Shown: positions 34,200-42,636 of the stretch, in pieces
Position numbering within the stretch: position 1 is the stretch's first letter
Layout of the letters: each line of letters begins with the position of its first letter
Source: Methanococcoides seepicolus
GTDB taxonomy: Archaea > Halobacteriota > Methanosarcinia > Methanosarcinales > Methanosarcinaceae
Direction: 5' to 3'
Length of the DNA stretch: 61,146 nt
Assembly (NCBI RefSeq): GCF_023684405.1
Contig: NZ_JAGSOI010000009.1
Coordinates: 1 to 61,146, forward strand
Position numbers and translations under genes: made by a program
Notes under the pieces: model-generated
Seen by the model: the letters and a program-made list of their open reading frames with translations, nothing else
Told to the model about the DNA's origin: nothing
Databases searched by the model: none

Positions 34200-35924
34200 T
34201 CAGATCACCTTCTTCTGTTCAAGAGCTCGTATTATGTGTTCGGGAGTGTAGGGTTTCCCGTCAGACCTCAATATATTCTCATCAATTCGTAATCCAGTCT
34301 CACACTCGAAGAGCCTCGCAAACTGTCCGGTTGCATTGTTCTCCACGCAAACTAGCTTTCCCGCATCAGCCAGCATATCTTTTATTGCATCCACCGGCAA
34401 AGGATATACATGGGTAAAATGCAAGTGGTCGACAGCATGACCTTCGCTTGTGAGGATGTCCACAACTTCCAGAAGTGGGCCGTATGTAGAACCCCAGCCG
34501 ATCAAAGTGATGTCAGCTTTCTTATAACCATAAAGCTTTGGAGCTTCCATTTCCTTCTCCAGAAGCTTTAGTTTCTTCATTCTCTTCTCGTTCATCAGGA
34601 TACGGTTATCGATCGTCTGGTCAAGATGACCGGTCTCATTATGTTCATCACTGTCAACGACAACTGTAAATCCTGCCTGACCTGGAATGGCCCTTGGAGA
34701 TATGCCGGTGGGTGTTAATTCATATCTGTTGTACTCTTTTTTGTCCTTAAGTTCATCATCAGAAAGCAGATGCCTGTCTATCTCTATCTTCGAAGTGTCG
34801 AACTTCTCACAGGTGAAAAGGGAATCTGCAAGGTACTGGTCACTCATTACAAATACCGGGATCTGGAACTTCTCTGCGATATTGAACGCCTTTGCTGTCA
34901 GATAAAAACAATCATCAGGCGTCCCAGGTGTCAGTATGCATCTTGGGAATTCTCCCTGTGCAGCTGTCAGAACGAACTGCAGATCACCCTGTTCGGTCAT
35001 TGTGGGCAGACCTGTGGCAGGTCCCGGTCTCTGTGAGAGGAATATCACTGCAGGTGTTTCGGTTATCCCTGCAAGGCCCAGTGCTTCGGCCATAAGGCAG
35101 AAACCTCCGCCTGATGTGGTGGTCATGGTTCTCACACCTGCATAGGATGCACCAAGGACCATGTTCAAAGCAGCGATCTCATCTTCCGCCTGTTCGACAA
35201 CAACATTGAAATCATCGGCTTTTGCGGATATATAGGTCATAACACCTGTTGAAGGTGTCATGGGATACGCTGCCAGGAATTGAACTCCTGCTGCAAGAGC
35301 GCCAAGGGCAACGGCATCATTGCCTGCAATGAGCATCCTTCCATCCTTGCCCAGAGGCTCTTTTACGGCAAACTTACATGCTGAAGGGAAGTTATTTTTG
35401 GCGTGATCATAGCCTGCACGTGCTGCTTTTATGTTATTCGCAATTATTTCATCGCCTTTTTTCTGGAAGGTCGCAGTCAATACACGTTCGAGATACTCAA
35501 AATTGAAGCACATAAGGCCCAGCGCAGCACCGATTGCGACAGAGTTGGAATAGATCTTGTTCCCGCAAACATCCTTTGCGATCTTCAGCATTGGAACATG
35601 GAAGAAAGAATCATTCATCTGTTCTATCTTGATAACATCAGTGTCAACTATTACAACACCATCAGATATCTCGTTCAGATGCTCGTTGATGGACGCCTCA
35701 TCAAGAGCTATCAGGATATCGACTTTCTCGGTCATTGCCCTTATCGGTTCATTGCTTATACGTACCTGATAAGTATTGTGTCCACCCCTTACCCTTGAAA
35801 GATAGAACTGAGTAGTAAAAACGTTGAAACCACTTTTCTTGAATGTCTTTGCGAGCACTACGCCGATGGTCTGTAAACCCTGGCCTGCGGCACCGCCTAC
35901 TTTTATCACAAGGTCTGTGTTCAT
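34200..35924 (-). CDS. korA: 2-oxoacid:ferredoxin oxidoreductase, fused gamma-alpha subunit
   Basis: A 574-aa fusion. The gamma domain occupies about residues 1-185 (KVGGAAGQGLQTIGVVLAK at the start), and the alpha (pyrimidine-binding plus C-terminal) domains run from about 195 to 574 (AGNDAVALGALAAGVQFLAAYPMTPST, TTTSGGGFCLMAEALGLAG). This gene order within the fusion is standard for two-subunit KorAB enzymes. GGGGAC precedes the ATG. Its nearness to acnB would fit a partial citric-acid branch, but that is only contextual. Confidence 0.9.
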   Translation of the reverse strand: MNTDLVIKVGGAAGQGLQTIGVVLAKTFKKSGFNVFTTQFYLSRVRGGHNTYQVRISNEPIRAMTEKVDILIALDEASINEHLNEISDGVVIVDTDVIKIEQMNDSFFHVPMLKIAKDVCGNKIYSNSVAIGAALGLMCFNFEYLERVLTATFQKKGDEIIANNIKAARAGYDHAKNNFPSACKFAVKEPLGKDGRMLIAGNDAVALGALAAGVQFLAAYPMTPSTGVMTYISAKADDFNVVVEQAEDEIAALNMVLGASYAGVRTMTTTSGGGFCLMAEALGLAGITETPAVIFLSQRPGPATGLPTMTEQGDLQFVLTAAQGEFPRCILTPGTPDDCFYLTAKAFNIAEKFQIPVFVMSDQYLADSLFTCEKFDTSKIEIDRHLLSDDELKDKKEYNRYELTPTGISPRAIPGQAGFTVVVDSDEHNETGHLDQTIDNRILMNEKRMKKLKLLEKEMEAPKLYGYKKADITLIGWGSTYGPLLEVVDILTSEGHAVDHLHFTHVYPLPVDAIKDMLADAGKLVCVENNATGQFARLFECETGLRIDENILRSDGKPYTPEHIIRALEQKKVI

Positions 35925-35970
35925 ATTTTGTCCCCTTTGATAATAAGATAGTTTTGATCAGAAACTTCTC

Positions 35971-36342
35971 TTATGCTGCGTTCTCATCAACTTCCCACAA
36001 TCCGAAGGTGTTCTCTTCGGTATCCATACAAACTGCAAGATGGCCCCAACCTGGAACAGGCATCTTTGGCTGTAACACTGTCCCTCCGAGCTTTTCAACA
36101 CGAGTGCAATAGTCTTCAACCGATGCAACTTCGATGAAATTGGTTATTCTCTGTTCAGGACTTCCACGAAGCCCCATGCCTCCGCCGACCCCTTTCTCCC
36201 CTTCGAGGGATTCCGTCTCTATGAAGTAGTAGTCCAGAGGTCCCGGAACTTTTTCAAATTTCCAGTCGAACAGTTCGGTATAGAACTCCTTTGCCCTGTC
36301 AATATCGTTGGCAGGCAAGTCAAAATGTGCAATCGTCGGCAT
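35971..36342 (-). CDS. VOC (glyoxalase/bleomycin-resistance) superfamily protein
   Basis: A 123-aa single-chain VOC protein with two beta-alpha-beta-beta-beta modules: HFDLPANDIDRAKEFYTELFDW at the N-terminus and the second starting near VASVEDYCTRVEKLGG. Members bind a metal and act on small molecules as lyases, dioxygenases or resistance proteins. PVPGWGHLAVCMDTEENTFG is the usual closing region with a metal-ligand Glu. GGAGTGAT precedes the ATG. The exact reaction is unknown. Confidence 0.85.
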   Translation of the reverse strand: MPTIAHFDLPANDIDRAKEFYTELFDWKFEKVPGPLDYYFIETESLEGEKGVGGGMGLRGSPEQRITNFIEVASVEDYCTRVEKLGGTVLQPKMPVPGWGHLAVCMDTEENTFGLWEVDENAA

Positions 36343-36472
36343 AGATGTATCACTCCCAAATTTAATATGACAGTTAATCGATTTAAGGTTTGGGTAAGTG
36401 ATGGAGTAGTAATAAAAAACAAAAAAGAACCAGAAATATCGATCCAGTAAGGATGGTCCTTTATTGTCAGAG

Positions 36473-37165
36473 TTACATTAATTGAATATCGCTGTTAATA
36501 TCTTCAAGGGTATTGCAGGAGGTCATTATCATTGCTTTTTCAATATCTGACCTCATATAATCTATCAAACTTCTAACCCCTTCCGCACCATGGGGGACAG
36601 CCTCACGTACTATTGGACGACCGGTCAATACATGATCAGCACCCAGGGCAAGCATCTTCACAACATCAAAACCGGTCCTTACCCCACCATCGGCAGTTAT
36701 CACTACCTTTTTGCCCTTTTTACTGTTCCTGATGGTTTTCACTATATTAGGGAGAACATCAGCAACTCCGGGGGTAGAATCAAGAACACGTCCGCCATGG
36801 TTTGAGATGCCTATTATATCTGCACCTGTTTCTAGTGCTGCCAGTGCATCGTCTTCACACATGATCCCTTTGACCATGAAAGGAAGGGAGGTAGAGCGTT
36901 TTAGTTCCTTAATATCATCGATGGTTTTTCTGACCACAGGTTTTCCGGCAAGGGTAAAATTAACCGATCCGGCACCGTCAATATCCACGCCAACAGCTAT
37001 AGCTTTGGACCTTTCGGATTCTTGTATAAGTTCAATAAGAGTATCCTGTGAGCGTGGTTTGAAAATGTTGACACCATGTCTTCCTACACTTTCCAGTGCA
37101 GTTATACCCGGGTGGACTTGAAAATCCTTTGCTGTATCCCCTGTGAATCCAATGAGTCCATCAAA
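36473..37165 (-). pseudogene. 5'-truncated FMN-dependent alpha-hydroxy-acid dehydrogenase-like gene
   Basis: The C-terminal half of an FMN-binding TIM-barrel oxidoreductase (lactate oxidase/type 2 IPP isomerase-like). Motifs present are VDIDGAGSV, PFMVKGIM, GISNHGGRVLD and TADGGVRTGFDVVKMLALGADHVLTGRP. Family-like sequence continues in frame upstream of the GTG at 36988 through VNIFKPRSQ and GFTGDTAKDF to 37165, where it stops at a TAA lying in a perfect inverted repeat. The N-terminal 100 or more residues, normally carrying early FMN-binding residues, are missing, so I call it a pseudogene. A shorter product from 36988 could still be made. Confidence 0.7.
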
Positions 37166-37200
37166 TTAGCATATAAATTCTCTCATTCTAATTTGATGGA
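37157..37200. repeat. Perfect 13-bp inverted repeat at the breakpoint of the truncated gene
   Basis: TCCATCAAATTAG (37157-37169) and CTAATTTGATGGA (37188-37200) flank an 18-nt AT-rich loop. The reading frame of the truncated FMN enzyme enters the first arm and ends. A related repeat with the same ATCAAATTAG core occurs near 46109-46155, so the unit is dispersed. Confidence 0.65.
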
Positions 37201-37239
37201 TTCTTATAGAAATAAGGCACTAAGGATAAAAATGTGGAG

Positions 37240-37260
37240 AATGGGCGTTGTGTGCCCATT
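37240..37260 (-). terminator. Terminator downstream of acnB
   Basis: AATGGGC (37240-37246) and GCCCATT (37254-37260) form a 7-bp stem. On the minus strand it lies about 65 nt after the acnB stop and is followed by CTCCACATTTTTA. Confidence 0.5.
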
Positions 37261-37324
37261 ATTGCTAAATGCACTTTAAAGTTACACATTTAATAGTGCT
37301 CCACAGGTGGTTTTGTAGTTTGTA

Positions 37325-39856
37325 TTACAGGTAGCCTTCCATTTCATCGAATTGAAGATACCTGTAGATCTCATCCTGTTTTGGCTCGATCTTCTCCCTG
37401 TAAACTTCCATGTACTCATCTACCGTGGGTATCCTGCCAAGGTTGGAGATAACCGCTCCAAGCTCCGCTGAGCCAAGGTAGACCTGTGCTCCGTCACCCA
37501 CGCGGTTGTCGAAGTTACGGGTGCTGGTGGAAAACACTGTGGAGGCATCCGGTACACGAGCCTGGTTCCCCATACACAGTGAGCATCCCGCTATCTCGAT
37601 GCGGGCACCGACCTGGCTGTACACGGAGAAAACTGACTCTTCCCTGAGCTTTGCCTGGTCCATCCGGGTAGGAGGGCATATCCAGGTACGGACATCCGGG
37701 TTGAATTTCTGGTCATGCCAGATCTCGGCTGCTGCGCGGAAGTGACCGATGTTTGTCATGCATGACCCTATAAAGACATCCTGAATAGTGGTGCCTGCAA
37801 CCTCGGAAAGCAGCTTGACATCATCAGGATCATTTGGGCATGCAAGGATCGGCTCTTTAATGTCCGCAAGATCGATCTCTATGACGGCGGCGTACTTTGC
37901 ATTCGGATCCGCTTTTAGTAGTTTCGGGTCTTCCAGCCACTCCTCAACAGCATCTATGCGCTTTTGGAGAGTCTGTGCATCGTTGTACCCGTCCTCGATC
38001 ATCTTTTTCATCAATGCCAGGTTGGAGCGCAGATAGGTGGCTACGGGCTTCTCATCAAGCTGGATGCAACCGGCTGCAGCTGAGCGCTCTGCAGCAGAGT
38101 CCGTCAGCTCGAATGCCTGCTCGGCTGTGAGGTCGGGTAACCCTTCAATTTCCAGGATCCGTCCGTTGAATATATTGATCTTGTTCTTCTTTGGCACGGT
38201 CATAAGACCCTGCTTGATAGCATAGTATGGTATGGCGTTGACCACATCACGCAGGGTGATTCCAGAATTAAGCTCTCCACTGAAACGTACCAGCACGGAT
38301 TCGGGCATATCCAGAGGCATGAAACCCAGAGCTCCGGCAAAGGCTACCAGCCCGGAACCTGCCGGGAATGATATGCCTATCGGGAACCTGGTATGAGAGT
38401 CGCCACCTGTACCCACGGTGTCTGGAACCAGCAGGCGGTTAAGCCAGCTGTGGATTACCCCATCCCCCGGATGCAGGGAGACCCCGGCACGCTCAGAAAC
38501 AAAATTTGGCAGTGTCCTTTGCATCTTCACGTCCGCAGGCTTGGGGTAGGCTGCGGTGTGACAGAATGACTGCATGAACATGGGAGCCTGGAACTTGAGG
38601 CAGGCAAGTTCTGTGAGTTCGTCAGCGGTCATGGGACCAGTGGTGTCCTGGGAACCGACAGTGGTCATCATCGGCTCACAGGCGGTGCCAGGCAGAACTC
38701 CATCTACGCCGCATGCGCGACCAACTATCTTCTGTGCCAGGGAGTAAGCCTGTCCCGGTTCAGGCTTCGGATTATCGGGTTTAACGAATATGTCTGTCTC
38801 AGGGAGACCCAGTGCCTCGCGAGCCCGGGTGGTCAACGACCGACCAATTATGAGGGGAATACGACCGCCTGCGCGGTATTCGTCCGGAAGGGTGTTGGGT
38901 TTGAGGTCTAAAGTGGAGAGTACATTGCCTTCTTCATCTGTTACTTCGCCCTTTACGGTATTGATGGTGATGATATCGCCGTGCCTGAGCTTGCTGATAT
39001 CCATTTGCAGAGGAAGAGCGCCTGAGTCCTCGGCTGTGTTAAAGAAGATAGGAGCTATAGCAGTGCCGATGATCACACAGCCACGGCGTTTATTTGGGAC
39101 ATATGGTATGTCCTTGCCGATGTGCCAGAGCACACTGTTGCAGGCGGATTTGCGGGAAGATCCGGTTCCTACCACATCAGCGACAAAGGCAACTTCGTTT
39201 CCTTCCTCACGCCATTTTGCCATTTCCTCAATGCCTCCCGGGAAGCGGGTATTGCCCATTTCCAGTGCATGAAGAGGTATGTCGGGGCGACTCCATGCAG
39301 CACTGGCGGGGGAGAGGTCGTCGGTGTTGATCTCGCCGTCAACCTTGAATACCCTGACAGTTATGGTCTCAGGGATCCCTGGTCTGCTTGTGAACCACTC
39401 AGCGTTCGCCCAGCTCTCAAGAACTTTTCTAGCAGCGTCATTTGTCTTTGACAGTTCCAGTACGTCTTCAAAAGCATCGTAGACCAGGGTTATGCCTGAA
39501 AGTGCACAGGTAGTCTCATCTGCTACCTCGGCATCCCCGAGTGCTTCGATAAGATACTTGACATTATAGCCGCCGATCATGGTTCCCAGGATCCGGGTCG
39601 CTTCCTTTTTGTCGATAAGCGGTGAATAGACAGCTCCTGCCAATATATTACCAAGGAAATCTGCCTTGACCTTTGCAGCAGGGTCTACACCAGGAGAGAT
39701 TCGTTCCCTGAACAGGTGGAGCAGGAACTCTTCCTGGTCTGCAGGAGGATTTTGTAATAACTCACAAAGTTCAGAAGTCTGTTCCGGATTCAGAGGAAGT
39801 GCAGGAATTCCCTGGGCTTTCCTCTCTTCTTCGTGTTTTAGATAAGATTCGATCAT
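37325..39856 (-). CDS. acnB: Aconitate hydratase B
   Basis: An 843-aa bacterial-type aconitase B that interconverts citrate and isocitrate. The N-terminal HEAT-like domain (LKHEEERKAQG, PADQEEFLLHLFRERISPGVD) precedes the swivel domain (DGEINTDDLSPA), as is diagnostic for AcnB and opposite to AcnA. The 4Fe-4S cysteines are present: one in IGSCMTNIGH and two in GCSLCMGNQ. The length is close to bacterial AcnB. GGAGG precedes the ATG. By eye it is more GC-rich than neighbouring genes, which suggests acquisition from bacteria. A remnant of an AcnA-type gene lies 190 bp upstream on the other strand. Confidence 0.96.
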   Translation of the reverse strand: MIESYLKHEEERKAQGIPALPLNPEQTSELCELLQNPPADQEEFLLHLFRERISPGVDPAAKVKADFLGNILAGAVYSPLIDKKEATRILGTMIGGYNVKYLIEALGDAEVADETTCALSGITLVYDAFEDVLELSKTNDAARKVLESWANAEWFTSRPGIPETITVRVFKVDGEINTDDLSPASAAWSRPDIPLHALEMGNTRFPGGIEEMAKWREEGNEVAFVADVVGTGSSRKSACNSVLWHIGKDIPYVPNKRRGCVIIGTAIAPIFFNTAEDSGALPLQMDISKLRHGDIITINTVKGEVTDEEGNVLSTLDLKPNTLPDEYRAGGRIPLIIGRSLTTRAREALGLPETDIFVKPDNPKPEPGQAYSLAQKIVGRACGVDGVLPGTACEPMMTTVGSQDTTGPMTADELTELACLKFQAPMFMQSFCHTAAYPKPADVKMQRTLPNFVSERAGVSLHPGDGVIHSWLNRLLVPDTVGTGGDSHTRFPIGISFPAGSGLVAFAGALGFMPLDMPESVLVRFSGELNSGITLRDVVNAIPYYAIKQGLMTVPKKNKINIFNGRILEIEGLPDLTAEQAFELTDSAAERSAAAGCIQLDEKPVATYLRSNLALMKKMIEDGYNDAQTLQKRIDAVEEWLEDPKLLKADPNAKYAAVIEIDLADIKEPILACPNDPDDVKLLSEVAGTTIQDVFIGSCMTNIGHFRAAAEIWHDQKFNPDVRTWICPPTRMDQAKLREESVFSVYSQVGARIEIAGCSLCMGNQARVPDASTVFSTSTRNFDNRVGDGAQVYLGSAELGAVISNLGRIPTVDEYMEVYREKIEPKQDEIYRYLQFDEMEGYL

Positions 39857-40231
39857 CTTTTTCCTCCATAAGAAATTGCATTTTCGGCTGCATTGGCAAC
39901 TGTGTAGCTTTTTCTTCTCTGGTTACTTTAAAACAGTATTTGATTGTATGGGATATGATGCTGATAATCGTGTTTGCTGTATATGACATTAACGGGGCAA
40001 CAAATGAATATCTTTTTTGAATGAGCCTAGTCGAAGGCGAGATTGCAACTTCCATGACTTTTCGCTGGAAATCGGTGAGATGTCAGATATCAAAGCTGCA
40101 CGCGCACTTGTGTTCGTTGCAGACAGCATCACTACCGACCACATCTCCCTGGCAGGTGCAATTCCACTACTGATTCTACTAAATCTTCCAAATCCTGAAA
40201 TATCCCTGAAGGCTTGATTCTAAAATAATAT
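39857..40231. other. Gap between acnB and pncB holding the acnA remnant
   Basis: The 375-bp gap contains the acnB leader (minus strand, with its GGAGG just upstream of 39856) and the decayed acnA fragment at 40047-40166. I see no other gene. The pncB gene on the minus strand ends at 40232. Confidence 0.6.
40047..40166 (+). pseudogene. Remnant of an AcnA-type aconitase
   Basis: About 40 codons on the plus strand read NFHDFSLEIGEMSD, then IKAARALVFVADSITTDHIS and LAGAI. This matches the start of the swivel domain of AcnA/IRP-type aconitases (consensus: I-x-GAR-x-LA, then GDS-x-TTDHISPAG-x-I). The surrounding sequence does not continue the family in either direction and no ribosome-binding site or start is evident, so it is a fossil. 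AcnB carries a different form (TDDLSPA), so this is not a copy of the neighbouring gene. Confidence 0.7.
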
Positions 40232-41443
40232 TTAATCGTCCAGCCCTTTCCTGCCGAAAATGTAATTAGCCACCCTCAAAGCATCCTTATCTCCGGTAGC
40301 CTTTTCTACTGAATCGCTAAGTTTCACCACCGGTATACCATCGATCTTGTGTAGCTTGATGACCATGTTCAGAGGAGGGTTGTAACTGAAAAAGTCCGAA
40401 TTGTTCGTCAGGGTTGTGCCAATACCGAAACTGCAATTTATTCTGCCACTACAATATTCTTTCAGTTTTACAGCATCACTTACATGAAGCGAATCACTGA
40501 ATACGAGCACTTTTTTCATGGGGTCGATACCAAGCTTCTTGTAATGTTCGATAACCTCATCTGCGAACTTGATCGGGTCACCACTGTCATGCCTGACACC
40601 GTCATAAAGTTTCGCAAGCCCAAGGTTGAAGTTCCTAAAGAAAGGCTTTGAACCGAAAGTATCACTGAGGGCAATACTAAGATCACCTTTGTACACCTTT
40701 ACCCAGTTATCAAAAGCAAATTTGTTTGCATTCCTTAGACCCACAAGGGCGGAATTTCCCATTATCCATTCATGGCCAATGGTACCTATCGGTCTCACAC
40801 CATACTTCTTTGCAAAATATACATTGCTGGTGCCGGAAAATGAATCCAGTTTATGAAGGACCTCGATAACCTTATCATGTAATTTGAACCCTCTTCGGCG
40901 TCGGGTCCCAAATTCAGAGAATACACAGCCATTGGAATCCAGTTCCCTTCCCATCTCGCCTATGAAAGTACCATAATCATCCATTAGAGCAGTTTCAGTT
41001 TCGACGCAATTGGTTGCAGATATTCCTTCCCCTTCGTTATGTACTATAGTAAAATAAAGTTCCGAAATTGTTGACATGAGTACGATCTCCCACAATATGG
41101 AACTGTGCCATGGACCATCGATACAGAGTTCAAGCTCATTCTCTTCTGTCAGAATTATCTTCACTTCTTCCGGATCGAAACGGAAGTTCTTCAGGTATTC
41201 AATATATGAGGGTTTAAAAAAAGGACAATTGTCTTTGAGCCAGATAGATTCATCCTCGGAAAGTGCCATTTTGGAAATATCCTCATCGATGGTACGCCTA
41301 AGCTCATTCACGAACTCATCTGTAAAACTCTGACCGCCCCTATTGATGAAACGGTATTCAGCGCGTGCATCCGGGAACAGTTCTAACACTGCCATCTGCA
41401 TTGTAAACTTATAAAGGTCATTGTCCAGTATCGATCGGGTCAC
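40232..41443 (-). CDS. pncB: Nicotinate phosphoribosyltransferase
   Basis: A 403-aa NAPRTase that makes nicotinate mononucleotide from nicotinate and PRPP in NAD salvage. Family signature: [11 protein letters not shown] at the N-terminus, YRFINRG, the FGTRRRRGF motif at about residue 178, GTIGHEW with the conserved His, the substrate segment [12 protein letters not shown], and GIGTTLTN near the end. The length equals bacterial PncB. The start is a GTG at 41443 after GGAAGAG. The downstream Sir2 gene at 56 kb consumes NAD, but they are not linked. Confidence 0.94.
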   Translation of the reverse strand: MTRSILDNDLYKFTMQMAVLELFPDARAEYRFINRGGQSFTDEFVNELRRTIDEDISKMALSEDESIWLKDNCPFFKPSYIEYLKNFRFDPEEVKIILTEENELELCIDGPWHSSILWEIVLMSTISELYFTIVHNEGEGISATNCVETETALMDDYGTFIGEMGRELDSNGCVFSEFGTRRRRGFKLHDKVIEVLHKLDSFSGTSNVYFAKKYGVRPIGTIGHEWIMGNSALVGLRNANKFAFDNWVKVYKGDLSIALSDTFGSKPFFRNFNLGLAKLYDGVRHDSGDPIKFADEVIEHYKKLGIDPMKKVLVFSDSLHVSDAVKLKEYCSGRINCSFGIGTTLTNNSDFFSYNPPLNMVIKLHKIDGIPVVKLSDSVEKATGDKDALRVANYIFGRKGLDD

Positions 41444-41492
41444 TTGAGCTCTTCCCTGATTTGAATTACCTATAGGATTCTACATATCAAAA

Positions 41493-41504
41493 CCAATATA
41501 TAAA
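41493..41504 (+). promoter_or_regulatory. TATA box of the EamA transporter gene
   Basis: AATATATAAAAG at about 41492-41503 is a strong archaeal TATA element. Transcription would start near 41523, leaving a leader of about 38 nt that includes the GGGGG ribosome-binding site before ATG 41561. Confidence 0.45.
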
Positions 41505-41560
41505 AGGACAGGCTCACAAGAGGAACTCACTAAAAAAACGGAAATCACGGGGGCAAAATA

Positions 41561-42430
41561 ATGGAAGATCGGACAAAAGGCATCATCTACATGCTTACGA
41601 CCGTTATCCTTTGGGGTTTCTCTTTCATAGGTACAAAGGTCCTGTTGAATTATCTGGACCCCGCGACCATAGGTTTCTTACGTTTTTTCATTGCAACAAT
41701 TCTTCTGTCTGCTATTTGCAGAAAAAAAGCCGATTATACCAGAAAAGAACTACAATACGTCATGATCGCCGGTTTTCTGGGAATTACAAGTTTTTACATG
41801 TTCGAAAATGTAGCACTCACTTATACAACGGCTACGAACGCATCACTAATAGGTGCTACTGTGCCGATTTTCTTCTTGGTTACAGTTGACATTCTAAAGC
41901 GCACATTTTCAAACCCACTCAAATACTTTGGGATGCTCATTGCCTTTGTAGGAGTCGGATTACTGATACTTAACGGAAAATTCAACCTTGCACTTAATCC
42001 CCTTGGTGATCTTCTAATGTTCGGCTCGGTCTTCTCATGGGTATTCTATACTATCATAATAGATAAATTAAGGTCGAAGGATATGCTCATCCTTTCCCGT
42101 GACATCACTCTGTCAGGTACGATATTTCTGCTCCCATTTGCACTTTTTGAGGCAAGGAACATGAGGATCGACATTGTTTCACAGTCAGACCTTCTAATAG
42201 TTATTGTTGCCCTCATGTATCTGGCTATACTCGCTTCTGCTCTCGGATTCCTCTTATGGAACAAGGCAATAGGCCTAACAGGTTCAAGCACAACTACTAA
42301 TGGGCTTTACCTTATCCCTCCAATAACCATTCTTGGAGACAGCATAATTCTTGGAAACATACCGAATCTATACGTTCTTGTGGGGGCGGTGTTGGTTCTT
42401 GCGGGTGTGTATCTTTCAGAAAGGGCTTAA
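41561..42430 (+). CDS. EamA/DMT-family transporter
   Basis: A 289-aa drug/metabolite transporter with two EamA repeats of five helices each. Repeat 1 (about 5-140) has VILWGFSFIGTKVLL and GVGLLILNG, and repeat 2 (about 150-285) has DLLMFGSVFSWVFYTII and the closing VGAVLVLAGVYLSERA. It exports an unknown small molecule. GGGGGC lies just before the ATG. It is monocistronic. Confidence 0.9.
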   Translation: MEDRTKGIIYMLTTVILWGFSFIGTKVLLNYLDPATIGFLRFFIATILLSAICRKKADYTRKELQYVMIAGFLGITSFYMFENVALTYTTATNASLIGATVPIFFLVTVDILKRTFSNPLKYFGMLIAFVGVGLLILNGKFNLALNPLGDLLMFGSVFSWVFYTIIIDKLRSKDMLILSRDITLSGTIFLLPFALFEARNMRIDIVSQSDLLIVIVALMYLAILASALGFLLWNKAIGLTGSSTTTNGLYLIPPITILGDSIILGNIPNLYVLVGAVLVLAGVYLSERA

Positions 42431-42636
42431 AAGCAATTATGTGAGTCCATGGAATGTATTGATCACTGGGTCAATAAGATATGGATACTTGGAGGTTCAG
42501 TGTACATGGGTATGAATAGAAACTTCGTTCTCTCTATAAAATGAAAAAAGTGGGCATGTACTTGCTAAGTACTTTATTGGAGAATGTTTGGGAATCAGTT
42601 GTTTAAGGTCCAAAGGTTTGAAAGGAAAGTGAAGTA

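Noticed and set aside
38790-39272. A 160-aa plus-strand frame inside acnB
   Set aside because: Antisense shadow favoured by the higher GC content of acnB; sequence is unlike any protein I know.
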